Assembly (NCBI GenBank): GCA_029238315.1
Contig: JAQWGI010000036.1
Span: 248,001 to 312,000, forward strand
Length of the DNA stretch: 64,000 bases
Direction: 5' to 3'
DNA from: Polaribacter sp.
Lineage (GTDB): Bacteria; Bacteroidota; Bacteroidia; Flavobacteriales; Flavobacteriaceae
Shown here: piece by piece, positions 8,291 to 18,147 of the stretch
Numbering within the stretch: position 1 is the first letter of the stretch
Layout of the letters: each line of letters starts with the position of its first letter
Translations under genes and position numbers: made by a program
Notes under the pieces: generated by a model
Told to the model about the DNA's origin: nothing
The model's database searches: none
What the model saw: the letters and a program-made list of their open reading frames with translations, nothing else

Positions 8291-8937
8291 TGAACAACAT
8301 AAAATGTGTAATTTTTGATATGGATGGAGTCATCATTGACTCTGAATTACTACATAAAAAGGCTTATTACGAAACTTTTATTTCTTTAGGCTTAGAGGTA
8401 TCCGAAGAATTATACAAAACCTTAACAGGCTCGTCTACCATTAATGCTTTTCAAAGATTGATTACTCACTTTAATTTAAATGAAGATCCAAACGCGTTGG
8501 TGCTACAAAAAAGAAAACGCTACGTAAATTTCTTTGAAAATGACCCAACATTACATTTGGTAGATGGTGTTGAAGATATTATTAAATATTTTTATAACAA
8601 AGGAATTACACTTGTACTAGCTTCTTCTTCTGCAATGGTAAATATTGATCGTGTTTTTAATCGATTTGATTTGAATACATATTTTACAGCCAAAATTAGC
8701 GGCGCAGATTTAGTGGAATCAAAACCGCATCCAGAAATTTTTGAGAAAGCTGCTATTTTAGGAAACACACCTAAAGAAAACTGTATTGTAATTGAAGATT
8801 CTGATAACGGTGTAAAAGCTGCCAATGATGCTGGTATTTTTGTTTTTGGATATAAAAATCCTTTAGCCGCAGATCAAACTCTAGAAAATGCTGATACAGT
8901 GATTACAAATCACTTAGAATTAAAGAAATACATTTAA
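8290..8937 (+). CDS. HAD superfamily hydrolase, beta-phosphoglucomutase/phosphatase-like
   Basis: A 215-residue HAD enzyme. The nucleophile motif is DMDGV (D10 and acid/base D12), followed by a helical cap. The second motif is VLASSS, the third has lysine in SKPHPEIF, and the fourth is VIEDSDNGV. This layout matches subfamily IA enzymes such as beta-phosphoglucomutase and small sugar-phosphate phosphatases; the substrate cannot be read. It starts within the stop codon of the DCC gene, so the two are a bicistron. Nothing in the pair defines a pathway. Confidence 0.9.
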   Translation: MNNIKCVIFDMDGVIIDSELLHKKAYYETFISLGLEVSEELYKTLTGSSTINAFQRLITHFNLNEDPNALVLQKRKRYVNFFENDPTLHLVDGVEDIIKYFYNKGITLVLASSSAMVNIDRVFNRFDLNTYFTAKISGADLVESKPHPEIFEKAAILGNTPKENCIVIEDSDNGVKAANDAGIFVFGYKNPLAADQTLENADTVITNHLELKKYI

Positions 8938-8966
8938 TTTTAAAAAATAATTATATAAATTTACTA

Positions 8967-8993
8967 TTGACATGATTATTAATCGTAATATTG
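8967..8993 (+). promoter_or_regulatory. Candidate promoter/operator of the ArsR operon
   Basis: TTGA at 8967 and TAATATTG at 8986 resemble -33 and -7 boxes, with a near-consensus second box. ArsR proteins normally repress their own operon by binding here. The AT-rich block TTAATCGTAATATTGCAATG overlaps the -7 box and is the likely operator. Confidence 0.4.
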
Positions 8994-9017
8994 CAATGTA
9001 ATAATTAAGTTATACAT

Positions 9018-9350
9018 ATGGGATTGACAAAAACAGAGATATTTACAGATCAACAAAACAAAATAGCTTTGTATTCAAAAGTATTTGGTCATCCAGCAAG
9101 AGTTGCAATTTTGCAATATTTATTTAAAATAAACACCTGTGTTTGTGGTGATTTAGTAAATGTGATCCAACTTGCACAACCAACAATATCTCAACATTTA
9201 AAAGAGTTAAGATCATTAGGTTTAATAAAAGGAAATGTAGAAGGCACAAGTGTTTGCTATTGTATTAACCTAGAAGAATGGACACAAATGAAAGAAACTA
9301 TGTTTCAATTTTTAAATCAAGATAATACTAAAAAAGAAGGTTGTTGCTAA
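9018..9350 (+). CDS. ArsR/SmtB family metalloregulator
   Basis: A 110-residue winged-helix repressor. The helix-turn-helix covers about 40-65 (LAQPTISQHLKELRSLGLI). A CVC pair at 41-43 sits where As(III)-responsive ArsR proteins have their thiol site. There is a further CYC at 80-82 and a vicinal CC at the very C-terminus. It probably represses the three-gene operon until arsenite or another thiophilic metal(loid) binds. The downstream DUF6428 and phosphatase genes are standard partners in flavobacterial ars operons. Metal identity is inferred from context. Confidence 0.93.
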   Translation: MGLTKTEIFTDQQNKIALYSKVFGHPARVAILQYLFKINTCVCGDLVNVIQLAQPTISQHLKELRSLGLIKGNVEGTSVCYCINLEEWTQMKETMFQFLNQDNTKKEGCC

Positions 9351-9388
9351 ATAATTTTCATCAAAAAATTTTTAAAAATAAAAGAATT

Positions 9389-9856
9389 ATGAAACTATCA
9401 GAAATCAAATCAATTTTAAAAACCTTAGAAACAATTGCTTTTCAATTGCCAAACGGAACGTTGGTGCCAAATCATTTTCATGTAACAGAAGTAGGGAAAA
9501 TTACTAAAAACTTTATTGATTGTGGTGGTACCGTTCGAAAAGAAGAAGTTGTAAACTTTCAACTTTGGAATGCAGATGATTATGATCACAGGTTGCATCC
9601 AGAGAAATTAGTAAACATTATTCATCTTTCTGAAGAAGTTTTAGGGATTGAAGATTTAGAAATTGAAGTTGAATATCAAGGAGCTACGATTCAAAAATAT
9701 GGTTTAGATTTTAATGGAGAACACTTTTTACTAACCACAAAAGAAACTGACTGCTTGGCAAAAGATAATTGCGGAATACCAGCAGGCAAAAAGAAAGTAC
9801 ATCTTGCAGAACTAAAAGCAGAAAATGTTTGTTCTCCAAATAGCGGATGTTGTTAA
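9389..9856 (+). CDS. DUF6428 family protein (arsenic-operon associated)
   Basis: A 155-residue cytoplasmic protein of unknown function that occurs between arsR and the phosphatase in flavobacterial ars operons. The N-terminal two thirds are well conserved (FHVTEVG, IDCGGTVRKE, VNFQLWNADD). The C-terminal part holds cysteines at DCLAKDNCG and ends CSPNSGCC. This suggests thiol coordination of As(III) or another metal(loid), which is inference. The frame is open back to 9341, inside arsR, but the ATG at 9389 gives the usual N-terminus MKLSEIKSILK. Confidence 0.85.
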   Translation: MKLSEIKSILKTLETIAFQLPNGTLVPNHFHVTEVGKITKNFIDCGGTVRKEEVVNFQLWNADDYDHRLHPEKLVNIIHLSEEVLGIEDLEIEVEYQGATIQKYGLDFNGEHFLLTTKETDCLAKDNCGIPAGKKKVHLAELKAENVCSPNSGCC

Positions 9857-9870
9857 CTTAATAAACAGGT

Positions 9871-10482
9871 ATGTTTTTAGAAATTCAAAAAACAATTGCT
9901 ACATTAAATGTAAGCTCAATTAGTAAAGAGCGAAAAATAACTCTTCAACGTTTAATCAATTTTATTCAAACAAAAAATGATGAGAATAAAGAAATTCGAT
10001 TGAATTTTATTTGCACACATAATTCACGTAGAAGTCATTTATCTCAAATTTGGGCACAAACTATGGCGCATCAATTTAATGTTAAAAACGTATACTGCTA
10101 TTCTGCCGGAACAGAAGCAACAGCGTTATTTCCAGTTATTGCAGAAACTTTGAGAAATTCTGGATTTAAAATCAATAGAAAATCTGAGAATAACAATCCT
10201 ATTTACACTATTAAATATGCAGAAAATAAACATCCTGTTATAGGTTTTTCTAAAACCTTAGATGATCAATTTAATCCAAAATCAGAATTTGCAGCAATTA
10301 TGACATGTACACAAGCAGATGAAGGTTGTCCGTTTATAGCTGGAGCAGAAAAACGAATTTCAATACCTTTTGAAGATCCAAAAGTTTTTGATCATACACC
10401 AGAAAAATTAGAAAAATACAAAGAAAGAAGCCTTCAAATTGCTACTGAGATGTATTATGTTTATTCTCAAGTAAAAATCTAA
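9871..10482 (+). CDS. Protein-tyrosine-phosphatase / arsenate reductase-like (LMW-PTP fold)
   Basis: A 203-residue enzyme. The phosphatase/arsenate-reductase loop C-X5-R-S is CTHNSRRS with C48 and R54. A long N-terminal helix (1-40) precedes the core. Downstream cysteines at CTQADEGC (about 149-156) may serve as redox partners, and EDPKVFDH carries the probable general acid. In this operon the likely role is reduction of arsenate to arsenite. It is the last gene; the ACR3 arsenite pump usually found next is absent, and the following gene is on the opposite strand. Confidence 0.88.
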   Translation: MFLEIQKTIATLNVSSISKERKITLQRLINFIQTKNDENKEIRLNFICTHNSRRSHLSQIWAQTMAHQFNVKNVYCYSAGTEATALFPVIAETLRNSGFKINRKSENNNPIYTIKYAENKHPVIGFSKTLDDQFNPKSEFAAIMTCTQADEGCPFIAGAEKRISIPFEDPKVFDHTPEKLEKYKERSLQIATEMYYVYSQVKI

Positions 10483-10500
10483 TCAACATAAAAAGGTTGC

Positions 10501-11352
10501 TTATTTTTTTATTGGCAAATGTGTTAGACTACCCCACTCTGTCCAAGAACCATCGTAAACGGCAATATTAGAAAAACCAGAAACAGTTGCGGCTAAAGCT
10601 AAAATACAAGCTGTAATTCCAGTTCCACACGAAAAATACATTGATTTTTTGTCAGAATCCATTTTTTGGAAAATAGTTTTTAACGCTTCTTTATTTTTTA
10701 AATAATTGGTATCTAAAACAGCAGTATAGGGCATGTTTTTAGAAGTTGGTATACGCCCATTTCTTATTTCTTTTCTTGGTTCTAACGCTGTCGCATTAAA
10801 TCTCCCTGTTGAACGCGCATCAATAATTTGTTTTTTAGAATCTGAGATCGATTCTAAAACTACATCAGAATTAATAATTTTTCCTGGTTGATAATTTGCT
10901 TTAAAATTACCGAAAATAAAACTATGAGTTTGTTTTTTTTCTGTTGGATACTTTGCTTTTCTCCATGCTGGAAAACCACCATCTAAAACAGCAATATTTT
11001 TAAAACCCATAGATTTAAAAAGCCACCAAACTCTTGGTGAGGAATAAATGCCGTGAGTATCATAAATCACAATACAAGAATCATTATTGATTCCTATTTT
11101 TTTTGCCTCAATTTCAAATTCATTAGAAATTAGTGCAGTATTTGGAAAAGTTGCTCCTTGTACTGAAAAAATATTTTTTAGATCAAAAAAGCGTGTTTTA
11201 ATTATTTGGTGTGTTTCAGGTCCCGAATTTAACTTACTAGAAGTAACTTTAGGTATTGTACCATCTAAAACTATTAAATTGGCTGCATCTTTGTTTTGAT
11301 ACAACCAATTTACAGAAACTAATGGCTTCTCTATTTTTAATAAATCACCCAA
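10501..11352 (-). CDS. Two-domain sulfurtransferase (thiosulfate/3-mercaptopyruvate sulfurtransferase)
   Basis: A 283-residue protein of two rhodanese domains. The N-terminal domain is inactive; the C-terminal one has the active-site loop CGTGIT starting at C242. This matches the CG(S/T)G(I/V)T loop of 3-mercaptopyruvate sulfurtransferases better than the CRKGVT loop of thiosulfate enzymes, so mercaptopyruvate is the more likely sulfur donor. The start is TTG at 11352, because a TAA lies directly before it in frame and no ATG follows nearby. The gene is convergent with the ArsR operon and lies 14 bases after the symporter gene's stop, so it may be cotranscribed with that gene. Confidence 0.9.
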   Translation of the reverse strand: MGDLLKIEKPLVSVNWLYQNKDAANLIVLDGTIPKVTSSKLNSGPETHQIIKTRFFDLKNIFSVQGATFPNTALISNEFEIEAKKIGINNDSCIVIYDTHGIYSSPRVWWLFKSMGFKNIAVLDGGFPAWRKAKYPTEKKQTHSFIFGNFKANYQPGKIINSDVVLESISDSKKQIIDARSTGRFNATALEPRKEIRNGRIPTSKNMPYTAVLDTNYLKNKEALKTIFQKMDSDKKSMYFSCGTGITACILALAATVSGFSNIAVYDGSWTEWGSLTHLPIKK

Positions 11353-11366
11353 TTAATTTATTTTTT

Positions 11367-12674
11367 TTATTTAAGTGCTTCGTAATTATCGTCCCAATTC
11401 TGAACATGTGGATCTCCTAATTTATCTACTGATTTAGCAACCAACATAGAAACAGCAGCATCTCCAGTAACATTTACAACAGTTCTACACATATCTAAAG
11501 GTCTATCTACCGCAAAAATTAATGCCAAACCTGCTTCCGGAATTCCAGCATATCCTAAAACTCCAACTAACATTACCATACCTGCTCCTGGAACCGCTGC
11601 AGAACCAATTGAGGCTAAGGTTGCTGTTGCAATAATTCCTAATTGTGTTCCAAATGTTAAATCCATTCCAAATGCTTGTGCAATAAATACAGCTGCAACC
11701 GCCTGGTATAAGCTGGTTCCATCCATATTAATAGTAGCTCCAATTGGCAGCACAAAACTTGCAACTTCTTCTTCTACACCAATATGTTCTGTAACTCTTT
11801 CCATAGTTACAGGTAAAGTTGCTGCACTAGAACTTGTAGAAAACGCTAATAATTGTGCTGGCGAAATTGCTTTCATAAAAAAAGCAGGACTTTTTTTAGT
11901 AAAAACAACTACCAAAATATTGTAAATTACAATCATCATCATTAAACCACCAATAACGGTTAATGCATACCATCCAAGTGCTTTAAATAGATCTAGACTT
12001 GGAGATTCTACCACCAAAGCAGCCAACAATGCAAAAACACCATAAGGTGCAGCCAACATAATTAGATCTACCATTTTAAGTATGACTTCGTTAAAGCCAT
12101 CAAAGAATTTTTTCACTGTTTCTCCCTTCTCTTCCGGAATTAAAATCAATCCAACTCCAAAGAATACTGCAAAAAAGATAACTTGTAACATATTTCTATT
12201 GCTTGTTGCAGCTTCAAAAATATTACTTGGCACCAAATCTATCAATGCTTGTAAAGGACCTGTTTCTTTTTGTTTGGCAGCTTCATCTTTATACTTAGTT
12301 GTATTTGTGCTATAACTATCTACCATTTCCTGCCTCGTTTCTTCGGTAATAGATTTACCAGGATTTACAATATTAACCAATACCAATCCGATAGAAACTG
12401 CAACTACAGTAGTGAAAATATAAATTACTATAGTTCTACCTCCCATTCTAGAGAGCTTAGAGATATCTTTTAAATCAGAAACACCTTTAATAAGTGCAGC
12501 TAAAATTAAAGGAATTGCAATTAATTTTAAAGAGTTAATAAAAATGGTTCCAAATGGTTTTATCCAATCTTTTATAAAATCTTTACCAAAATCAAAATTG
12601 GTCATGATAAGAGCAAAAACAACTCCTAATAACATTCCTAATAAGATTCTCCAGTGTAGTGCTATTTTCTTCAT
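11367..12674 (-). CDS. Dicarboxylate/amino acid:cation symporter (DAACS, GltP/DctA family)
   Basis: A 435-residue inner-membrane transporter that takes up glutamate, aspartate or C4-dicarboxylates with Na+ or H+. It has eight predicted membrane helices and two re-entrant loops. Family signatures are visible: the serine-rich STSSSAATLPVT loop, NMDGTSLYQ, and the C-terminal DRPLDMCRTVVNVTGD with its substrate-binding Asp, Arg and Asn. A hydrophilic stretch rich in K, E and T (about 115-145) is the usual extracellular loop. Substrate choice between glutamate and dicarboxylates is not decided by the sequence seen here. Confidence 0.93.
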   Translation of the reverse strand: MKKIALHWRILLGMLLGVVFALIMTNFDFGKDFIKDWIKPFGTIFINSLKLIAIPLILAALIKGVSDLKDISKLSRMGGRTIVIYIFTTVVAVSIGLVLVNIVNPGKSITEETRQEMVDSYSTNTTKYKDEAAKQKETGPLQALIDLVPSNIFEAATSNRNMLQVIFFAVFFGVGLILIPEEKGETVKKFFDGFNEVILKMVDLIMLAAPYGVFALLAALVVESPSLDLFKALGWYALTVIGGLMMMIVIYNILVVVFTKKSPAFFMKAISPAQLLAFSTSSSAATLPVTMERVTEHIGVEEEVASFVLPIGATINMDGTSLYQAVAAVFIAQAFGMDLTFGTQLGIIATATLASIGSAAVPGAGMVMLVGVLGYAGIPEAGLALIFAVDRPLDMCRTVVNVTGDAAVSMLVAKSVDKLGDPHVQNWDDNYEALK

Positions 12675-12790
12675 TTAAAAAATTATTATTTAAGTGTTGA
12701 AAGGTAAAAAAAATACAAACCAACATCCAAATTTCTTTGTGTTAATTTAAAAACTACTGCTGTATATTTTTTGAAACTAGAATCATGTTG

Positions 12791-12798
12791 TATTTTTG
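12791..12798 (+). promoter_or_regulatory. Promoter -7 box TATTTTTG
   Basis: An exact TAnnTTTG match 17 bases before the ATG at 12815. It lies downstream of an alternative in-frame ATG at 12785, which supports the later start for the DUF6787 gene. Confidence 0.65.
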
Positions 12799-12814
12799 TA
12801 GCACATTTTACAAT

Positions 12815-13129
12815 ATGGAGAAATTAAAAAAACGTTGGAATTTAACTTCTAATAAACAAGTACTAGTTATTCTATTGGTGTTTTCTATTACTGGATATAG
12901 CTCTTTGCTGATTGCTAAACCAGTTTTAAACTTAATAGGACTTGAACAAGCAAATACAAATCCTTGGATATATAGACCTTTAAGAATATTATTAATTTTT
13001 CCTTTTTATCAAGTACTAATTATTTGCTATGGATGGCTTTTTGGTCAGTTTACTTTTTTCTGGAATTTCGAAAAGAAGATGTTGAGCAGAATAGGATTCA
13101 AGCGATTCTTTATAAGTGAAAAAAAATAA
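12815..13129 (+). CDS. DUF6787 family membrane protein
   Basis: A 104-residue integral membrane protein with two or three hydrophobic helices (about 15-35, 52-85) and basic ends. The central RPLRILLIFPFYQ and the FGQFTFFWNFEKKM segment are the conserved part of this flavobacterial family, whose function is unknown. The frame is open from an ATG at 12785, but the promoter -7 box at 12791 makes the ATG at 12815 more likely. Its stop overlaps the next ATG as TAATG, so it is coupled to the Nudix gene. Confidence 0.82.
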   Translation: MEKLKKRWNLTSNKQVLVILLVFSITGYSSLLIAKPVLNLIGLEQANTNPWIYRPLRILLIFPFYQVLIICYGWLFGQFTFFWNFEKKMLSRIGFKRFFISEKK

Positions 13130-13755
13130 TGGAATTTGTCTCTTTTCTGAATTGCATTCAACATATAAAAACAGCTAAAATTGGAGGTTTAGCATCACAA
13201 TTTAGATTGGCTCCAAAAATGCGTTTAAAATATAGTGAAGAAAAGATCGCAGCAAAAAACCCAAAAAAAGCAGCTGTTTTAGCATTATTTTACCCAAATA
13301 ACAAAGGAGAAACTTGTTTTTTACTTACACAAAGAGCTCATTATAAAGGAACACATTCTGCACAAATAAGTTTTCCTGGTGGTAAAACTGTAAAAACAGA
13401 TAAAAACCTACAAGAAACAGCATTAAGAGAAACATTTGAAGAAGTAGGTGTTTTTCATAAAAATATTACAATTATTAGAGAAATTACAGATGTTTACATT
13501 CCGCCAAGCAATTTCTTAGCTACACCTTTTATTGGCTTTTCAGTAGAAAAACCAACATTAGAAATTAATCATGAAGTAGCGCATACTTTTGATGTTTTAC
13601 TCAAAGATTTATTAGACGACAGGAATGTTTCTTCTGTTAAGATTAGTACGTCTTATGCGAATAACATTACTGTACCTTGCTTTAAATTAAATAATTACAT
13701 TGTTTGGGGCGCAACTGCAATGATGCTAAATGAAATTAAAGAATTGTTAAAATAG
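13129..13755 (+). CDS. Nudix hydrolase, CoA pyrophosphatase type (NudL/CoAse)
   Basis: A 208-residue Nudix enzyme. The Nudix box spans residues 84-108 (GG at the start, then ALRETFEEVGV), with the metal-binding glutamates in RETFEE. Upstream, LTQRAHYKGTHSAQISFPGG matches the CoA-pyrophosphatase signature that precedes the Nudix box. Such enzymes cleave CoA and its derivatives to 4-phosphopantetheine and 3,5-ADP. It is coupled to the DUF6787 gene by a TAATG overlap. Confidence 0.9.
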   Translation: MEFVSFLNCIQHIKTAKIGGLASQFRLAPKMRLKYSEEKIAAKNPKKAAVLALFYPNNKGETCFLLTQRAHYKGTHSAQISFPGGKTVKTDKNLQETALRETFEEVGVFHKNITIIREITDVYIPPSNFLATPFIGFSVEKPTLEINHEVAHTFDVLLKDLLDDRNVSSVKISTSYANNITVPCFKLNNYIVWGATAMMLNEIKELLK

Positions 13756-13819
13756 TAAGTTACTATATTGTTTTGTATTTTCGCATATAACTAACCAAAA
13801 AACTTAAAACCAACTATTA

Positions 13820-14626
13820 ATGCGATTATTTAAGAGAAACCCTTTTGGGCACATCCTTTTTTTAAAAAAATGGATTATTAGAATATTTGCAACCATTTCT
13901 CATGGTAGGTACAAACGTTTTAACAGTTTACAAATTGAAGGTTCAGAGGTGATAAGAAATTTACCAGATAATAATGTATTATTTGTCTCTAATCATCAAA
14001 CCTACTTTGCAGATGTTACGGCTATGTTTCATGTTTTCAATGCCGCTCTAAAAGGAAGAGATAATAGCATTAAAAATCTAGGGTATATTTGGCAGCCTAA
14101 ATTAAATATTTATTATGTGGCTGCAGGAGAAACCATGCGTTCTGGTATTTTGCCTAAAATATTTGCTTATGCAGGTTCAATTTCTATTGAAAGAACCTGG
14201 AGAAGCGAAGGTAAAGAAGTGAATAGGCAAGTAAAAATGTCTGATGTTTCAAATATTGGCAAAGCATTAAAGGATGGATGGGTAATCACTTTTCCTCAAG
14301 GAACAACAACTCCTTTTAAACCCATTCGAAGAGGAACAGCTCACATCATTAAAAAACACAAGCCAATTGTAGTGCCAATTGTTATAGATGGATTTAGACG
14401 TTCTTTCGATAAAAAAGGATTGGCCATTAAAAAGAGAAATGTACTACAATCAATGGTAATTAAAGAACCTCTTGTTATTGATTACGAAAATGAAGAAATA
14501 CCTGAAATAGTTAAAAAAATTGAATTTGCTATTGAACAACACCCTTCTTTTTTAAAAGTATTAACTCCTGAAGAATACGCAAAGCAAGAAGAAGAATTGA
14601 ATAAAAAAAGAGAATTTTGGAGTTAA
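13820..14626 (+). CDS. 1-acyl-sn-glycerol-3-phosphate acyltransferase (PlsC family)
   Basis: A 268-residue membrane-associated acyltransferase that probably adds the second acyl chain during phosphatidic acid synthesis. Block I reads NHQTYFAD (N58, H59, D65), block III is FPQGTTTPFKPIRRGTAHI, and block IV has VPIVIDGF. The catalytic spacing is HX5D rather than the canonical HX4D. An N-terminal hydrophobic segment lies at about 11-26. A TATTTTCG promoter-like box lies about 40 bases upstream. Family assignment is firm; the role in phospholipid rather than another lipid (for example ornithine lipid) is inferred. Confidence 0.88.
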   Translation: MRLFKRNPFGHILFLKKWIIRIFATISHGRYKRFNSLQIEGSEVIRNLPDNNVLFVSNHQTYFADVTAMFHVFNAALKGRDNSIKNLGYIWQPKLNIYYVAAGETMRSGILPKIFAYAGSISIERTWRSEGKEVNRQVKMSDVSNIGKALKDGWVITFPQGTTTPFKPIRRGTAHIIKKHKPIVVPIVIDGFRRSFDKKGLAIKKRNVLQSMVIKEPLVIDYENEEIPEIVKKIEFAIEQHPSFLKVLTPEEYAKQEEELNKKREFWS

Positions 14627-14633
14627 CAACATA

Positions 14634-14663
14634 AAAAAGGAGCAACAATTGTTGCTCCTTTTT
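14634..14663. terminator. Bidirectional intrinsic terminator
   Basis: A perfect 13-bp stem AAAAAGGAGCAAC / GTTGCTCCTTTTT with a 4-base loop between convergent genes ending at 14626 and 14682. Confidence 0.9.
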
Positions 14664-14681
14664 CATGTATACTATTTACAA

Positions 14682-15155
14682 TTATTTCCCTAACCAAGCA
14701 TTCATCATCCAGATAGTTTTTTCTTGCTCTGCAATAAAATCACTCATCATAGAATTGGTACCTTCATCATTAGCATCTCCTGATTCTTCTAAAATTATTC
14801 TTTCAATTGACAATAATTCTGAAAGTGAATTTACAATTATTTCTACAGCTTCAATATCATTAGAAATATTTTTTGCTACAGGCACTTTTGCCAAAGAAGA
14901 ATATTCTGCAAAGGTATGCAAGGGCTTGCCTTGTAAAGTTAAAATTCTCTCTGCAATCAAATCTATTTTTAACTGCGAATCATTGTATAATTCTTCAAAC
15001 TTCACATGTAATTCGAAAAAATTTTTTCCTTTAATATTCCAATGTAAACCTCTTAAACTTTGGTAATATACCTGAAAATTAGACAATAAAACATTTAAAT
15101 CCTTGGCTGTTTTTACGCTTTTCTCTTTATTTAATCCTAAAACTGTTGTGCTCAT
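14682..15155 (-). CDS. dps: Dps family DNA-protection / miniferritin protein
   Basis: A 157-residue four-helix protein that forms a dodecameric cage, oxidises Fe(II) with H2O2 and protects DNA. The ferroxidase ligands are all present with canonical spacing: H38, H50, D65 and E69, matching H31, H43, D58 and E62 of Listeria Dps. There is no extended lysine-rich N-terminal tail, so DNA binding may be weak. It is transcribed divergently from an OxyR-like regulator through a 103-bp region holding a perfect -7 box and phased repeats, which suggests peroxide control. Confidence 0.95.
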   Translation of the reverse strand: MSTTVLGLNKEKSVKTAKDLNVLLSNFQVYYQSLRGLHWNIKGKNFFELHVKFEELYNDSQLKIDLIAERILTLQGKPLHTFAEYSSLAKVPVAKNISNDIEAVEIIVNSLSELLSIERIILEESGDANDEGTNSMMSDFIAEQEKTIWMMNAWLGK

Positions 15156-15179
15156 TTTTTATTTTTTTATATTCTATCA

Positions 15180-15187
15180 CAAATTTA
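15180..15187 (-). promoter_or_regulatory. Promoter -7 box TAAATTTG for dps
   Basis: An exact TAnnTTTG match on the minus strand, 25 bases upstream of the dps ATG. Confidence 0.6.
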
Positions 15188-15216
15188 ACACAAGATTTAC
15201 ATTAAATAGCATAAGT

Positions 15217-15255
15217 AATATTGATCGTTTTAATATCTTTATCAGAAATATTGAT
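15217..15255. promoter_or_regulatory. Phased AATAT repeats between dps and the OxyR-like gene (candidate operator)
   Basis: The 9-bp word AATATTGAT occurs at 15217-15225 and again at 15247-15255, exactly 30 bp apart, with a shorter AATAT at 15232 exactly midway. The array overlaps the probable promoter and the leader of the LysR gene and lies upstream of the dps -7 box. A LysR-type tetramer would be a natural ligand; this is inference. Confidence 0.45.
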
Positions 15256-15258
15256 TAA

Positions 15259-16200
15259 ATGACAATAACGCAATTAAAATATGTGCTTTCAGTAGCAGAA
15301 TATCAAAACTTTACTGTTGCTGCAGAACATAGTTTTGTTACTCAGCCTACATTAAGTATGCAAATACAGAAATTAGAAGATGAGTTAAATGCAAAAATAT
15401 TTAACCGATCTACAAAACCAATTGAATTGACAGATATTGGAAAAAAAATTGTAGAACAAGCTAAGATTATTGTTGATGAAAGCAATCGAATTACAGATAT
15501 CGTACACCAACAAAAAGGATATATTGGAGGTGAATTTAAACTAGGAATCATTCCTACAATTATGCCTACTTTATTACCGATGTTTTTGCAAAATTTTACA
15601 AAAAAATATCCTAAAGTAAGATTAATTATTGAAGAATTAACTACCGAAGAAATTATTAGAAAACTAACAGATGGACATATAGATGCTGCCATTGCTGCAA
15701 CTCCTTTAGAAAATGAAGCCATAAAAGAGCGCCCTTTATATTATGAACCTTTTGTTGGTTTAATTCCGCAAGGACATCGCCTTTTTAATCATAAAAACAT
15801 AAACATTGATGAGTTAGAAGTGGATGATATTTTATTATTAGAAGATGGGCATTGCTTTAAAGAAAGTATCTTAAATTTATGCAGAAGTTACAGAAGCGAT
15901 TCTAGTAGAAATTTTCAATTACAAAGCGGAAGTTTTGATACCTTAATTAAACTTTCTAAAGAAGGACTAGGAATGACCTTAATTCCGTATTTACAAACTT
16001 TAGATCTTAATGAGAAAGACAAAGGCTTTTTAAGAGAGTTTTATGCACCACCACCGGCAAGAGAGGTTAGTTTATTATATCATAAATCACAATTAAAAAT
16101 GCAATTGATTGAAGCTTTAAAAAACACCATTGATGGTGTTGTTAGAGGTGCAATTTCTTTTTCTGACGTTAAAATTGTTAGTCCGTTGCAAAAAAAATAA
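15259..16200 (+). CDS. LysR-family regulator, OxyR-like peroxide sensor
   Basis: A 313-residue LysR-type activator. The N-terminal winged helix (1-60) includes the recognition region VTQPTLSMQIQKLE. The C-terminal effector domain carries two cysteines at C199 and C208, exactly the positions and spacing of the redox cysteine pair of E. coli OxyR (DGHCFKESILNLC). This strongly supports an H2O2-sensing disulfide switch. Its location divergent from dps, a classic OxyR target, supports the same conclusion. A TATCTTTA -7-like box lies at 15234. Confidence 0.93.
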   Translation: MTITQLKYVLSVAEYQNFTVAAEHSFVTQPTLSMQIQKLEDELNAKIFNRSTKPIELTDIGKKIVEQAKIIVDESNRITDIVHQQKGYIGGEFKLGIIPTIMPTLLPMFLQNFTKKYPKVRLIIEELTTEEIIRKLTDGHIDAAIAATPLENEAIKERPLYYEPFVGLIPQGHRLFNHKNINIDELEVDDILLLEDGHCFKESILNLCRSYRSDSSRNFQLQSGSFDTLIKLSKEGLGMTLIPYLQTLDLNEKDKGFLREFYAPPPAREVSLLYHKSQLKMQLIEALKNTIDGVVRGAISFSDVKIVSPLQKK

Positions 16201-16268
16201 AAATTTATAATGAGCTAAGAAAGTTTCGTAATCTTTTTTAATAGGTTCAGGAATTCTCTAAATTATAG

Positions 16269-16310
16269 ACATAAAAAAAAGGAAGCTGTTAGCTTCCTTT
16301 TTTTTTATGT
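16269..16310. terminator. Bidirectional intrinsic terminator
   Basis: Hairpin ...AAAGGAAGCT / AGCTTCCTTT... with a 3-base loop and long A/T flanks between the convergent genes ending at 16200 and 16313. Confidence 0.9.
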
Positions 16311-16312
16311 AA

Positions 16313-18013
<1,701 letters not shown>

Positions 18014-18118
18014 TTATTATTAAATTTAAAATATAAACCCTATAATTACAAGGTATAATTATTGTCAAATTACTAATACTTTAACAAGCTATTAACAAGT
18101 TTTTGAAAGATGTATATG

Positions 18119-18126
18119 TAATTTTG
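18119..18126 (+). promoter_or_regulatory. Promoter -7 box TAATTTTG
   Basis: An exact TAnnTTTG match 21 bases upstream of the lipoprotein gene start at 18148. Confidence 0.55.
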
Positions 18127-18147
18127 TACCGAGATTAAACTAGATAA

